A stretch of DNA of 64,000 bases, taken from NCBI RefSeq assembly GCF_030362855.1, contig NZ_JAUCBP010000006.1, positions 96,892 through 160,891 on the forward strand. Reading direction: 5' to 3'. Within the stretch, counting starts at the first letter, position 1, and each line of letters begins with the position of its first letter. Positions 8,459 through 17,482 of this stretch are shown here, in pieces. Under the pieces are notes generated by a model. It did not search any database. It saw nothing but the letters and a program-made list of their open reading frames with translations, and was not told the DNA's origin. A program made the translations under genes and the position numbers. The stretch comes from Neoalteromonas arenosi. GTDB taxonomy: Bacteria > Pseudomonadota > Gammaproteobacteria > Enterobacterales > Alteromonadaceae.

Positions 8459-10066
8459 TTATCTATTGGCATACTCAGCAAGCTTCTCATCGGCCTTATC
8501 ACCAAACAGGATCTGGCACGCTTCTTTTAACCCTCTGGCCGCAAGTATTTCGTCTTTTGTTAACACCATCTCAATTTTCGAGCGGCGGCGTAAAAAATCC
8601 TCCAAGCGCGTGATCATTTCTCGCCGAGCAGCATAGTGCAACTCGGCTCGAATGTATTCAGCGTTTTCAATCAGTTGCTCGGCTTGACTAGGATCGCGTT
8701 GGATTTCATCGAGAATTTGAATCGCATTGGCATCGTAGCGGCGCCACAATCGAGTCGTTAAAGGTTCAGAGCAGTACGCCGGCGTCATTGCATCCAAACC
8801 GATTAACCGCGCGCGCTCTAAAAACGCCTGCTTAAATGTATCTCCTGATTCCCCATACCACACATCGTCTGGCTTAGAGAGCGCTACTCCAAGCGATTGA
8901 ACGGTTTCTGCTACTTCTTCGCCAACGTTGATACAGTCCGTAAGTTTACCGCCGAAAATACTGACAAAACGCTTATCTTTATCAACATCAATGGCGTGTT
9001 TGCGCGATAATTGTACCCAATCGGCCTCTCCCCCCTGTCCTTTGACGGCCAATGGTCGAACCCCACAGCGTCGAGCAATAACATCATCACTGGTCAATGG
9101 TTTTTCGAGATCAAGCAACTGGTTGACGTTGTCGAGGATAAATTGTTCATCTGCATCAGTCACCGAACTAGCCGGTGAATCCACCTGCGTATCGGTGGTA
9201 CCAATGCAAGTTCGTTTACCCATGGGGATAACAAAAAACAGACGCCCATCAGAAGCGAAGAACGCTAGCACCTTATCGACCTTCGTCAATTTTTGTACTA
9301 ATAAATGCACGCCCTTGGAAAACAGATGTGAGTGCTGAGTCTCTACCCGTGTAATTTGATTAAATGCATCTACATAGGGACCACAGGCATTGATTACAGT
9401 CTTGGATTTAATCGAAAACGTGCGGTTTGATTCCTGACAGCTTACTTTAGTTGTCCACATTCCATCGGCAAAGCTGGCATCATCAGCTTTTGCATAATTA
9501 GCTATACATGCACCGTTATCCATCGCATTGCGAATAAAGTTAAATACAAAACGCGCGTCGTTATCGTACAAAAACGCATCAGAATACTCGAGACCGCCAG
9601 CCGCATTAGCGATATTGATCGCAGGCTCCATTTGCTTGATCGACTGGGCATTTAGCAGGTGCGGTCGCTGCGTAAAAAACCGTCCCATTAACCAATATAG
9701 GCACGCGCCCAGAAAAATAAACCAATGTGGAAAACGAAACCCTTTTTGCAAAGTGGTTAAAAAACGAATCTCTTTAACCGTCGAAGGATATGCGCGCATG
9801 AGATGGTTGCGGCTTTTGCACAGCTTGTTGACCAAAAGGTACTCATGACTTTCTAAGTATTTGATCCCTCCCCACGCCAAATTACTCGAGTTAGAACTGG
9901 TAAAACCGGCAAAATCACCTTTATCTATCAATGCGACTTTAGCACCCTTCTTAGCCAGAGACGCGGCTGATACGGCACCATTTATCCCACCTCCCACAAT
10001 TAATACGTCAAAAGACTCAGATTCCATTTTTATGAGATTTGATTCACGCAATTGCTTCATATTCAT
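8459..10066 (-). CDS. glpD: FAD-dependent glycerol-3-phosphate dehydrogenase
   Basis: This membrane-associated flavoenzyme oxidises sn-glycerol 3-phosphate to dihydroxyacetone phosphate and passes electrons to quinone. The FAD-binding Rossmann motif VLIVGGGINGAVSAASLAKK lies near the N-terminus. It is followed by GFTSSNSSNLAWGGIKYL, the DAO-type core with GTTDTQVDSP, RRCGVRPL and FGGKLT, and the helical C-terminal domain. The Met at 10066 (MNMKQLRESN) is chosen over the longer frame to 10141 because the extra 25 residues are unlike the family. It is divergent from glpK, the usual partner. Confidence 0.95.
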   Translation of the reverse strand: MNMKQLRESNLIKMESESFDVLIVGGGINGAVSAASLAKKGAKVALIDKGDFAGFTSSNSSNLAWGGIKYLESHEYLLVNKLCKSRNHLMRAYPSTVKEIRFLTTLQKGFRFPHWFIFLGACLYWLMGRFFTQRPHLLNAQSIKQMEPAINIANAAGGLEYSDAFLYDNDARFVFNFIRNAMDNGACIANYAKADDASFADGMWTTKVSCQESNRTFSIKSKTVINACGPYVDAFNQITRVETQHSHLFSKGVHLLVQKLTKVDKVLAFFASDGRLFFVIPMGKRTCIGTTDTQVDSPASSVTDADEQFILDNVNQLLDLEKPLTSDDVIARRCGVRPLAVKGQGGEADWVQLSRKHAIDVDKDKRFVSIFGGKLTDCINVGEEVAETVQSLGVALSKPDDVWYGESGDTFKQAFLERARLIGLDAMTPAYCSEPLTTRLWRRYDANAIQILDEIQRDPSQAEQLIENAEYIRAELHYAARREMITRLEDFLRRRSKIEMVLTKDEILAARGLKEACQILFGDKADEKLAEYANR

Positions 10067-10261
10067 GGTTTGTTCTCGACGGTGCCTCTTAGAATTACAA
10101 AATATCTTATCCATAAACGCTTGAACAGCGCTGGACAACACACTAGATTACTCAACACTCAATTTATATGATAAATATGACATTTGGAAGACGGGTAAAC
10201 CTATTCAAGTGATATATTTTATGCTTCTATTATTACTACACACAGTTACAGGTGAATGACG
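10067..10261. promoter_or_regulatory. divergent glpD/glpK promoter region
   Basis: These 195 AT-rich bases lie between two divergent glycerol-catabolism genes and must hold both promoters. The AT-rich stretch at 10160-10185 would suit a shared operator, but I cannot match a GlpR site with confidence. Confidence 0.4.
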
Positions 10262-11770
10262 ATGCCCCAAAATGCCCTTTTAGCCATCGACCAAGGGACA
10301 ACCTCTAGTCGCGCAATAGTATTTTCTGAAAACGCCGAAATCATCGCCTCGTCACAACTCGAGTTCACACAATTTTATCCCAATGACGGCTGGGTGGAGC
10401 ACGATCCAGAAGAAATTTGGTCGACCACTCTAACGGTGTGCAAAGACGCTATCGCTATTGCTCAGGAAGCTGGGTACCTAATCAAGTCTATCGGTATTAC
10501 AAACCAACGTGAAACTACTGTGGTATGGGACCGCAAAACCGGCAAGGCCATATACAATGCCATTGTCTGGCAAGACCGACGTACAGCAGACATCTGTGCC
10601 AAGCTGAGTAGTAAAAATATTGATTTATCCTCTCGCTCCGGTTTGCGTCTAGATCCTTACTTTTCAGCAACTAAAATTGCTTGGATATTAGATAATGTTG
10701 AAGGTGCAAGACAACGAGCAAGCGCTGGCGATTTAGCCTTTGGCACGATTGATACTTTCTTGATTTGGCGGCTAACCGGTGGTGTCGTTCACGCAACAGA
10801 TACAACAAACGCCAGTCGCACTAATTTAATGAACCTTCACACATTGGCGTGGGATGATGAGCTACTCTCGCTTTTCAATGTGCCCGCCGCAGTGTTGCCT
10901 GAAATAAAACAAAGTGAAGATGATTTCGGCACCACTGCAGATGGCTTACTCGATCAAAGATACCCTATTGGTGGTGTTGCTGGCGATCAACAAGCAGCGC
11001 TCATCGGCCAATGTTGCTTCACACCGGGAACACTCAAAAGTACCTATGGTACTGGTTGCTTCGCGTTAGTTAATACAGGTGAAACACCTCTGCGCTCGAG
11101 CAACCAATTACTCACAACGGTAGGTTATTCGATTAATGGCAAAACGTCATACGCACTGGAAGGATCAATATTCATAGCTGGCGCGGCAGTGCAATGGCTG
11201 CGCGACGGTATTAAAGTCATTGACAACGCCAAACAAACAAAGGCACTGGCAGAAACTGTTGAAGACAGTCACGGTGTAGTACTTGTCCCTGCCTTTGCCG
11301 GTTTAGGCGCCCCCCATTGGGATCCGCATGCACGCGGAAGTGTATTTGGTTTAACGCGCGGCACCACAGAAGCACATCTTGCGCGAGCAGCACTAGAGTC
11401 TGTGTGTTATCAAACCCATGATTTGCTCAACGCGATGCAGCAAGATGGCATCGAAGTGGCCAGTATTCGCGTAGATGGTGGCATGGTGGCGAATAACTGG
11501 GTTTGCCAGTACTTAGCAGATATTTTAAACATCGATGTAGTACGACCACAAGTGATGGAAACCACTGCCCTTGGGGCTGCATACTTGGCTGGTTTACACT
11601 GTGGTTTGTATAAAGATTTAACCCAACTTACAGCACAAAACCCCATCGATAAAACGTTTGAAGCCTCTATGTCAAGTGAGCAACGCAGCAAATCCATCAC
11701 GCGCTGGAAAGCAGCGGTAGACGCAACTCGACTTTTTGCGCAAACAGCACAGCAGGCAGAAACTCAATAA
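10262..11770 (+). CDS. glpK: glycerol kinase
   Basis: A cytoplasmic FGGY-family kinase that phosphorylates glycerol with ATP to sn-glycerol 3-phosphate, the substrate of the divergent glpD. It shows the N-terminal phosphate-binding [16 protein letters not shown], the substrate loop around [11 protein letters not shown], the [14 protein letters not shown] segment, YGTGCF, and the C-terminal GLGAPHWDP and [10 protein letters not shown]. The 502-residue length equals the E. coli enzyme. An in-frame ATG at 10256 is possible, but AGGTG at 10250-10254 is correctly spaced only for 10262. No glpF facilitator gene lies beside it. Confidence 0.97.
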   Translation: MPQNALLAIDQGTTSSRAIVFSENAEIIASSQLEFTQFYPNDGWVEHDPEEIWSTTLTVCKDAIAIAQEAGYLIKSIGITNQRETTVVWDRKTGKAIYNAIVWQDRRTADICAKLSSKNIDLSSRSGLRLDPYFSATKIAWILDNVEGARQRASAGDLAFGTIDTFLIWRLTGGVVHATDTTNASRTNLMNLHTLAWDDELLSLFNVPAAVLPEIKQSEDDFGTTADGLLDQRYPIGGVAGDQQAALIGQCCFTPGTLKSTYGTGCFALVNTGETPLRSSNQLLTTVGYSINGKTSYALEGSIFIAGAAVQWLRDGIKVIDNAKQTKALAETVEDSHGVVLVPAFAGLGAPHWDPHARGSVFGLTRGTTEAHLARAALESVCYQTHDLLNAMQQDGIEVASIRVDGGMVANNWVCQYLADILNIDVVRPQVMETTALGAAYLAGLHCGLYKDLTQLTAQNPIDKTFEASMSSEQRSKSITRWKAAVDATRLFAQTAQQAETQ

Positions 11771-11830
11771 GTTCTCAATATTCTGTGCTAACGTACGATA
11801 AAAGGAGATAGATAAGCAGCTGTAACCGTT

Positions 11831-13453
11831 ATGAATTTAAAACTCGCCAGACAATCCAAAGTATTGGTCATTGACGATCAAGTCTTAGCGAAGGGATACA
11901 TGAAGTATTCGCTTGAGGAGCTTGGCTTTCATAACATCGAATATATCGACAAAGTTAACCAAGCCCTACAAGCAATTCGACGTGAACACTTTGATCTAAT
12001 TATTTGTTCTTATGATTTAAAAAACGAACAAGACGGTTACTACCTTTACGATCAACTCAAACAAGATGGCGATATAGCGCCAAGTACAGCATTTGTATTT
12101 ATTAGCGCAGATACCACACCTGACATAGTCCACAGTATCGTCGAGTTGCAACCCGATGACTTTTTGGCCAAACCCTTTACTGTTAGGGAACTTGATAAAC
12201 GACTGTCACGTGTTCTACAACGCAAGCAGGCGCTCAAATCAATCTATCAATTAATGGAAAAAAACCTACCAGAGAAGGCGCTTTCGTTGCTCGAGCAGTT
12301 TCTTAGCGAACCGAAAAATTCAGAGTTTTTTCCACTCGCCCTCAAAACCAAGGGTGAATTACTCGAAGAATGTGGATATTACGAGCAAGCCATAGAGTTC
12401 TATCAAGCGATTTTAAATGTTCAGTCATTTGCTTGGGCCCAGCTTGGTGCGGTGCGCTGCTTGATTCAAACTGATCACGATGAAGATGCCGAAAAACGTA
12501 TTCTAGAGCTAGCATTTAAACCAGACTGCAAATTGGCGGCTTATGATTTACTTACAGCGCTGCAGATCAAGCAACAAGAATTTGATGATGCACTGGAGAG
12601 TGTTGAGGTAGCCACCGAGATTTCACCCCGTAACATACGTCGCCATAAGACCGCATTAGATTTATCGCGGATAACCCATGATTATGAAGCACAATTTGAA
12701 GCCGCAAAACGCATCGTCAAATTCGCCAAAAATTCAATCCATGATAAACCCGAGAATTATCTCGCTGTGGCACGTGCCGGCATTGACTTCGCAATGACCG
12801 CCGACGAGTCTCAGACATTTAAGTTAGTCAAGCAAACAACCGAATATCTCAAGCAGCTTAAGTCGTCCTTCCCCAAGGCTGACGTCGATGATCAGGTCAA
12901 AGTCATTGATGCACGCTTACTGTATTTACAAGATGAAACCGACAATGCAAAAGCTTTGCTGAGTCAATTGAGTAACGAAAGCTGGGAAGCCGAAGAGTTA
13001 GAAGGGTTACTCGATAAAGCCAAAGCCTTTCACGAGGTTGGATTGGTTGAGCATGCCTTGAATATAATAGACGTCATTGAGCGACGCTGTTTACAAAACC
13101 CTGAGCAAGGCAAACTGTTCTTACACTACATTGAACAAGAAAAAGTTGAGAAAACCACTATTACCTCAAGTCCCAAAGAGCTCAACAACGCGGCGGTGTC
13201 TCATTATCAGCAAGGCGACTTAGAGGAAGCGCTAGAAATATTCCGGCAAGCGTTTACGATTATGCCCAAAAACCCCTCCATTGCGCTCAATTTATTGCAA
13301 GCCACTGCGGTAGAGATAAAGGAGCAAGGGCTTACCGACCAAGCCCCGCAATTGATCAGGAACTGTATTCGCACCATTGAGAACGGCAAGCTCACACCAG
13401 AGCAAGAGCAGCGCTATCACAATGTAAAAAGCTACTTAAAGGATGTTGTTTAG
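11831..13453 (+). CDS. receiver-domain protein with TPR repeats, phospho-acceptor Asp replaced
   Basis: This 540-residue protein has an N-terminal response-regulator receiver (about 8-130) followed by tetratricopeptide-type helical repeats (about 135-530) and no DNA-binding or catalytic output domain. The acidic pair D15/D16, S92 and K114 (FLAKPF) of the receiver active site are present. The residue aligned with the phosphorylated Asp is S60 (FDLIICSYDL), with D62 two positions later. It is therefore either a pseudo-receiver or uses a shifted acceptor. The TPR part suggests a scaffold. An AAGGAG lies about 24 bases before the start, too far for normal use, but a stop codon excludes an earlier start. 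Confidence 0.88.
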   Translation: MNLKLARQSKVLVIDDQVLAKGYMKYSLEELGFHNIEYIDKVNQALQAIRREHFDLIICSYDLKNEQDGYYLYDQLKQDGDIAPSTAFVFISADTTPDIVHSIVELQPDDFLAKPFTVRELDKRLSRVLQRKQALKSIYQLMEKNLPEKALSLLEQFLSEPKNSEFFPLALKTKGELLEECGYYEQAIEFYQAILNVQSFAWAQLGAVRCLIQTDHDEDAEKRILELAFKPDCKLAAYDLLTALQIKQQEFDDALESVEVATEISPRNIRRHKTALDLSRITHDYEAQFEAAKRIVKFAKNSIHDKPENYLAVARAGIDFAMTADESQTFKLVKQTTEYLKQLKSSFPKADVDDQVKVIDARLLYLQDETDNAKALLSQLSNESWEAEELEGLLDKAKAFHEVGLVEHALNIIDVIERRCLQNPEQGKLFLHYIEQEKVEKTTITSSPKELNNAAVSHYQQGDLEEALEIFRQAFTIMPKNPSIALNLLQATAVEIKEQGLTDQAPQLIRNCIRTIENGKLTPEQEQRYHNVKSYLKDVV

Positions 13454-13491
13454 GCAACTCCCCCTCTAGTTTCTTGCTTTCCAGCAAAGGT

Positions 13492-14064
13492 TCAACGCAT
13501 GGAGTACTTCTGCCAGTTTGTCGTTAGCGCTGTTAATGCTGAATAAAATGGAGATAAAGGTACTTCATCGATCGCATTTAAAATCAATGCGGTAGCCTCA
13601 AGCGTGCTCAAACTATTGGTATGTGGCGCTTTACGAATCGTGTATCCAGTAGCTCTTTCGGAATCAATAATGGCACTGTCAAACTCTGCTAACCAATGGT
13701 TGGATAGCCATATTTTTTTTGCCTGGCGCCAACTACCGTCAAGTAACACGATATGTTGATAATGAGTATTGTTGTTGGCTAATTGCGTTATCGGTTTTGC
13801 GCTTTCACTGGGATACACAACCAAGGTATCGGGCCCAAGCCGTTTGCGCATAGCTGAAAAATCCACCGACTTGTCACCCACGCAAATATCCAAAGTTGGC
13901 AAAACCAGTGCTAACAGCCGTACAGTGTTCTTTGCATGGCCAGTTTCATTCGGATGCTGAAGAACAGTGACTTTTATGTTGGTATCAACTTTCACCACTG
14001 CGTTGCAAATACAGGTAGTCTGAGGATAGTGACAAACGGCACAGACTGAGCGTTTCGGTGACAT
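13492..14064 (-). CDS. tapT: DTW-domain tRNA-uridine aminocarboxypropyltransferase
   Basis: A 190-residue protein of the DTW family, whose members use S-adenosylmethionine to add the aminocarboxypropyl group to uridine in tRNA (acp3U). A zinc-type cysteine cluster at the N-terminus (CAVCHYPQTTCIC) precedes the HPNETGHAKNTVRLL segment, then YPSESA and the signature LLDGSWRQAKKIW, here DGSW rather than the family's usual DGTW. It lies 10 bases after the marR gene on the same strand, so the two may be cotranscribed. The symbol rests on the family assignment only. Confidence 0.83.
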   Translation of the reverse strand: MSPKRSVCAVCHYPQTTCICNAVVKVDTNIKVTVLQHPNETGHAKNTVRLLALVLPTLDICVGDKSVDFSAMRKRLGPDTLVVYPSESAKPITQLANNNTHYQHIVLLDGSWRQAKKIWLSNHWLAEFDSAIIDSERATGYTIRKAPHTNSLSTLEATALILNAIDEVPLSPFYSALTALTTNWQKYSMR

Positions 14065-14074
14065 TGACTATAGG

Positions 14075-14554
14075 TTATTCCGATAGCTGTTGAATGGTAC
14101 CAACTTCTAATACTGGTGCAGCATCGATATCATCGGCGTTCATCATCTTAGCAATTCTTTGCATATTCGCGATCATCATGTTTTGCTCCCAATCTTCGAG
14201 CTTTTCAAATCGGTCTATGAAATGTTGCTGCAGTGGCTTTGGCGCATCCCCAACTGCTTGCTCCCCCTTTTCTGTGAGGTGCAACAATACTTTGCGTTTA
14301 TCTTGCGTGGAGCGCTCACGTTTAACCAAATCGCGCGCTTCCAGTCGATCTAAAATGCTTGTCACTGTCGCCGAACTTAAATTAATTGCGTCAGCCACTT
14401 GTTTCGCTAACACACCGTCGCGATTGGCGATGGCCTGTAATACCAGGAGTTGGGGCCCTGTTAAACCCGACTCTTTGTTCAACTTCTTCGAGTACAAATC
14501 GATAGCGCGAATAACCTGGCGGAGTCCTATTAGCAACTCGTCATATTTTTCCAT
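14075..14554 (-). CDS. MarR-family transcriptional regulator
   Basis: A 159-residue winged-helix regulator. The recognition helix region is AKQVADAINLSSATVTSILD, followed by the wing RERSTQDKRKVLLHLTEKG, flanked by dimerisation helices. The start at 14554 follows a very strong GGGGGAG six bases upstream; the frame is open further but the added residues are unrelated to the family. It is divergent from putP, with a perfect 11-bp inverted repeat between them, so autoregulation and control of putP-proBA are plausible. The ligand is unknown. Confidence 0.9.
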   Translation of the reverse strand: MEKYDELLIGLRQVIRAIDLYSKKLNKESGLTGPQLLVLQAIANRDGVLAKQVADAINLSSATVTSILDRLEARDLVKRERSTQDKRKVLLHLTEKGEQAVGDAPKPLQQHFIDRFEKLEDWEQNMMIANMQRIAKMMNADDIDAAPVLEVGTIQQLSE

Positions 14555-14709
14555 GTCATCTCCCCCTAAAAACAGGCTGAGTCTTCTGTCCGGTAATATA
14601 CGCTGATATTTAAGTGTATGCATCCAAAATAATACCAACACAAATAAGTAGTAAGATAATTAAGTTATCATAATCACCGCAACAATATAAACAACACTAA
14701 TTAGTTTAT

Positions 14710-14738
14710 TTTTTCAATAACGCTTATTTATTGAAAAA
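14710..14738. promoter_or_regulatory. perfect 11-bp inverted repeat between marR and putP
   Basis: TTTTTCAATAA (14710-14720) and TTATTGAAAAA (14728-14738) are exact inverted copies separated by 7 bases. It lies in the 314-base AT-rich space between divergent marR (start 14554) and putP (start 14869), which otherwise holds no gene. MarR proteins bind palindromes of this size next to their own genes, so it is a candidate operator; this is inference. Confidence 0.55.
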
Positions 14739-14868
14739 TAATTACAAAAACTCGCATATTTCGGGATCTTTATCGCTATACCATAAAGAGTTGTTGATAA
14801 ATTATCCAAATAACTGCAAAATATAGTTCGTATTCTAATTATTACTTTTGAAACTAATGGCGGAGATT

Positions 14869-16365
14869 ATGGATCATTCGCAATGGATTTCCATTGGCTT
14901 GTATTTTTTAGTGATGTTGGCGATCGGCCTTTTTGCGTATCGCACTTCTACGAGCAGTGTGTCTGGCTATCTGTTGGGTGGACGTAAGGTTAGTCCTCAG
15001 GTAACAGCATTATCGGCAGGCGCTTCTGATATGAGCGGCTGGATGCTGATGGGTTTACCCGGCGCTATGTTCTTGGTGGGATTTGAGACAATTTACATTG
15101 CCATCGGTTTACTTGCCGGAGCACTCGCAAATTATTTGATTGTTGCGCCAAAGCTGAGGGTTTACACCGAAGTTGCGGGCGACGCAGTGACGTTACCGGA
15201 GTTCTTCGCCAACCGTTTTGGCAAAGACAAACACGCAATACGGATCACTGCCGCAGTTATTATTGTAATGTTCTTCACTGTCTATACCAGTGCGGGGCTG
15301 GTTGCGGGCGGAAAGCTGTTTGAATCAGCATTTAATGTCGATTACACCATCGGACTGTTCGTTACTTTGGGCGTCGTGGTTAGTTATACCCTTCTTGGGG
15401 GATTCCTAGCAGTCAGCATGACTGACTTTGTTCAAGGTTGCATTATGTTTGTAGCACTGATTTTAGTGCCGGTAGTCGCATTCCAAAGCTTCACTGGTGT
15501 CGATGAAGTGAACGCGTTTGCCACGCAGTCTATACCGACATTAACTGAAGGCCTTGGCTCATTATCATTGCTAGCCATTATCAGTAGTTTGGCCTGGGGA
15601 CTAGGTTATTTTGGCCAACCACACATTATTGTGCGCTTTATGGCGATCCGCTCAATTAAAGACATCGGTATGGCGCGTAATATCGGTATGAGCTGGATGT
15701 TTGTCACCATAGTTGGTGCGCTGGCAACAGGCTTGGTGGGGATTGCATACGTGAACAAGTTCGGAATTTCCGTTAACGACGCTGAGACAATCTTTATCGT
15801 ATTTTCAGAGATTCTGTTCCACCCGTTGATCAGCGGCTTTTTACTTGCCGCTATTTTAGCAGCCATCATGAGCACAATTTCGTCGCAACTGTTGGTTTCA
15901 TCAAGTTCATTGACAGAAGATTTGTATCGGGTGCTAGGCTCAGGAGAGCCCGACACCTCGCGGTCGGTAACGATAGGTCGAGTCGGTGTTATAGCGGTTG
16001 CCTTGGTGGCAGCGCTGCTAGCGCTGGACAAGAACAGTAGTATTTTAAGTATCGTGAGCAACGCTTGGGCAGGTTTTGGTGCTGCTTTTGGTCCACTCGT
16101 CTTGTGCTGTTTGTACAAGCGCAACTTGACCCATAGGGCCGCCATCGCAGGCATTATTTCAGGGGCAATAACAGTATTGGCTTGGATATATTTGCCAGTT
16201 CTTGAAGACGGCAAGACCTTGAGTTCACTGGTGTACGAAATCGTACCAGGGTTCATCGTAAGTACAGTGACAATATTTGTTGTTGCCGCATTGGATGCGG
16301 CGCCATCAAAAGAGGCTAAGCGCGACTTTGCCGAGACACAACGTTTAGTTAATCAACATTCATAA
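14869..16365 (+). CDS. putP: sodium/proline symporter
   Basis: An inner-membrane transporter of the solute:sodium symporter family importing proline with Na+. It has about 13 hydrophobic segments across 498 residues. The GGRKVSPQVTALSAGASDMS segment, GWMLMGLPGA, and WGLGYFGQPHIIVRFMAIRS in the middle are typical of PutP. The ATG at 14869 is preferred because GGAG lies 5 bases before it; a TTG at 14848 extends the frame without a ribosome site. proB begins 13 bases after its stop, so transport and proline synthesis are likely cotranscribed. Confidence 0.94.
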   Translation: MDHSQWISIGLYFLVMLAIGLFAYRTSTSSVSGYLLGGRKVSPQVTALSAGASDMSGWMLMGLPGAMFLVGFETIYIAIGLLAGALANYLIVAPKLRVYTEVAGDAVTLPEFFANRFGKDKHAIRITAAVIIVMFFTVYTSAGLVAGGKLFESAFNVDYTIGLFVTLGVVVSYTLLGGFLAVSMTDFVQGCIMFVALILVPVVAFQSFTGVDEVNAFATQSIPTLTEGLGSLSLLAIISSLAWGLGYFGQPHIIVRFMAIRSIKDIGMARNIGMSWMFVTIVGALATGLVGIAYVNKFGISVNDAETIFIVFSEILFHPLISGFLLAAILAAIMSTISSQLLVSSSSLTEDLYRVLGSGEPDTSRSVTIGRVGVIAVALVAALLALDKNSSILSIVSNAWAGFGAAFGPLVLCCLYKRNLTHRAAIAGIISGAITVLAWIYLPVLEDGKTLSSLVYEIVPGFIVSTVTIFVVAALDAAPSKEAKRDFAETQRLVNQHS

Positions 16366-16378
16366 CCAGAGGTTTAGT

Positions 16379-17482
16379 GTGGATAACACCCATTGGAAAC
16401 GCATTGTAATCAAATGCGGTAGCGCGTTAATAGCGCCAGAGAAAAACGGCTGTAGTAGCCATTATTTACTGAGTATTGCGCATTTTATACTGCGCTGTCG
16501 TGAACGTGGGATCGACGTCGTTTTAGTGTCGTCAGGCTCAGTAGCGGCTGGTGCTCATCTTTTCAACGAAGAAGAGCAAACCTTGGCCGTTAAAAAGGCC
16601 ATGGCGGCTGCGGGACAAACCGAGATGATGGCGACGTGGGACAAATTATTTGATTTCGCTACAGCACAGGTATTGCTAACGCATGCAGACCTGCGCAACC
16701 GAGACCGCTACGAAAACATTCGGTCCACAATAGACACCTTGGTAAACAATGGCATTTTGCCGATTGTGAACGAAAACGACACGATTACCACAGACAAATT
16801 AAAGGTCGGTGATAATGACAACTTGTCGGCTATGGTTGCTGCAGCATTTGACGCGGATGCGTTGATCATTTGTTCTGATGTGGATGGTTTATACGATAAA
16901 AACCCCCACAAGCACGACGATGCAAAGCTGTTGTCTTGGGTGACAAACATAGACGAATCGATCTATGCAATAGCGGGAGACGCGGTAAGTTCTGTGGGCA
17001 CTGGTGGAATGAAAACGAAAATCCAAGCGGCGGAGAAAGCAACGTCTCACGGCATTGACACATTTATAGTTAATGGATTTACCGAACTGTCATTTAACCA
17101 ATTGTTACAGGGTAAAAACCCAGGCACGCACTTTCAGCCGTTGGCAAAACCTTTGAGTGACCATCAGCACTGGATGACCCATACAACCCGAGCACAAGGT
17201 GAGTTAGTCGTTGAAGATCATTTTGATATGCAAGATGAAGAGCACAACGAACCGCTGACCGGAGCAGCATTAAAAGAAGTCAAAGGGCAATTTAATGTCG
17301 GCGACACGGTACTGGTGCGCAAAGATGACGGGACAAAGATTGCCAAAGCACGCTCAAACTACAGTAGCTGTTTGTTGAGTTTTATTGCAGAGCAAGAAAA
17401 TCCGGAATATGCCGACGAATTTCAAAAAACCACTGGCCCTATTTTGTCAGAAAACAACATCGCAATATTGGAGGAATCATGA
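16379..17482 (+). CDS. proB: glutamate 5-kinase
   Basis: It catalyses the first step of proline synthesis, phosphorylating the gamma-carboxyl of glutamate. An amino-acid-kinase domain (about 8-260) contains VIKCGSALI, VSSGSVAAG, the NENDT substrate loop, KVGDNDNLSAMVA and GTGGMKTKIQAA, followed by a C-terminal PUA-type domain (about 275-360). The start is GTG with AGAGG upstream. The stop overlaps the proA start by 4 bases. Kinase and reductase normally act together because gamma-glutamyl phosphate is unstable. Confidence 0.96.
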   Translation: MDNTHWKRIVIKCGSALIAPEKNGCSSHYLLSIAHFILRCRERGIDVVLVSSGSVAAGAHLFNEEEQTLAVKKAMAAAGQTEMMATWDKLFDFATAQVLLTHADLRNRDRYENIRSTIDTLVNNGILPIVNENDTITTDKLKVGDNDNLSAMVAAAFDADALIICSDVDGLYDKNPHKHDDAKLLSWVTNIDESIYAIAGDAVSSVGTGGMKTKIQAAEKATSHGIDTFIVNGFTELSFNQLLQGKNPGTHFQPLAKPLSDHQHWMTHTTRAQGELVVEDHFDMQDEEHNEPLTGAALKEVKGQFNVGDTVLVRKDDGTKIAKARSNYSSCLLSFIAEQENPEYADEFQKTTGPILSENNIAILEES

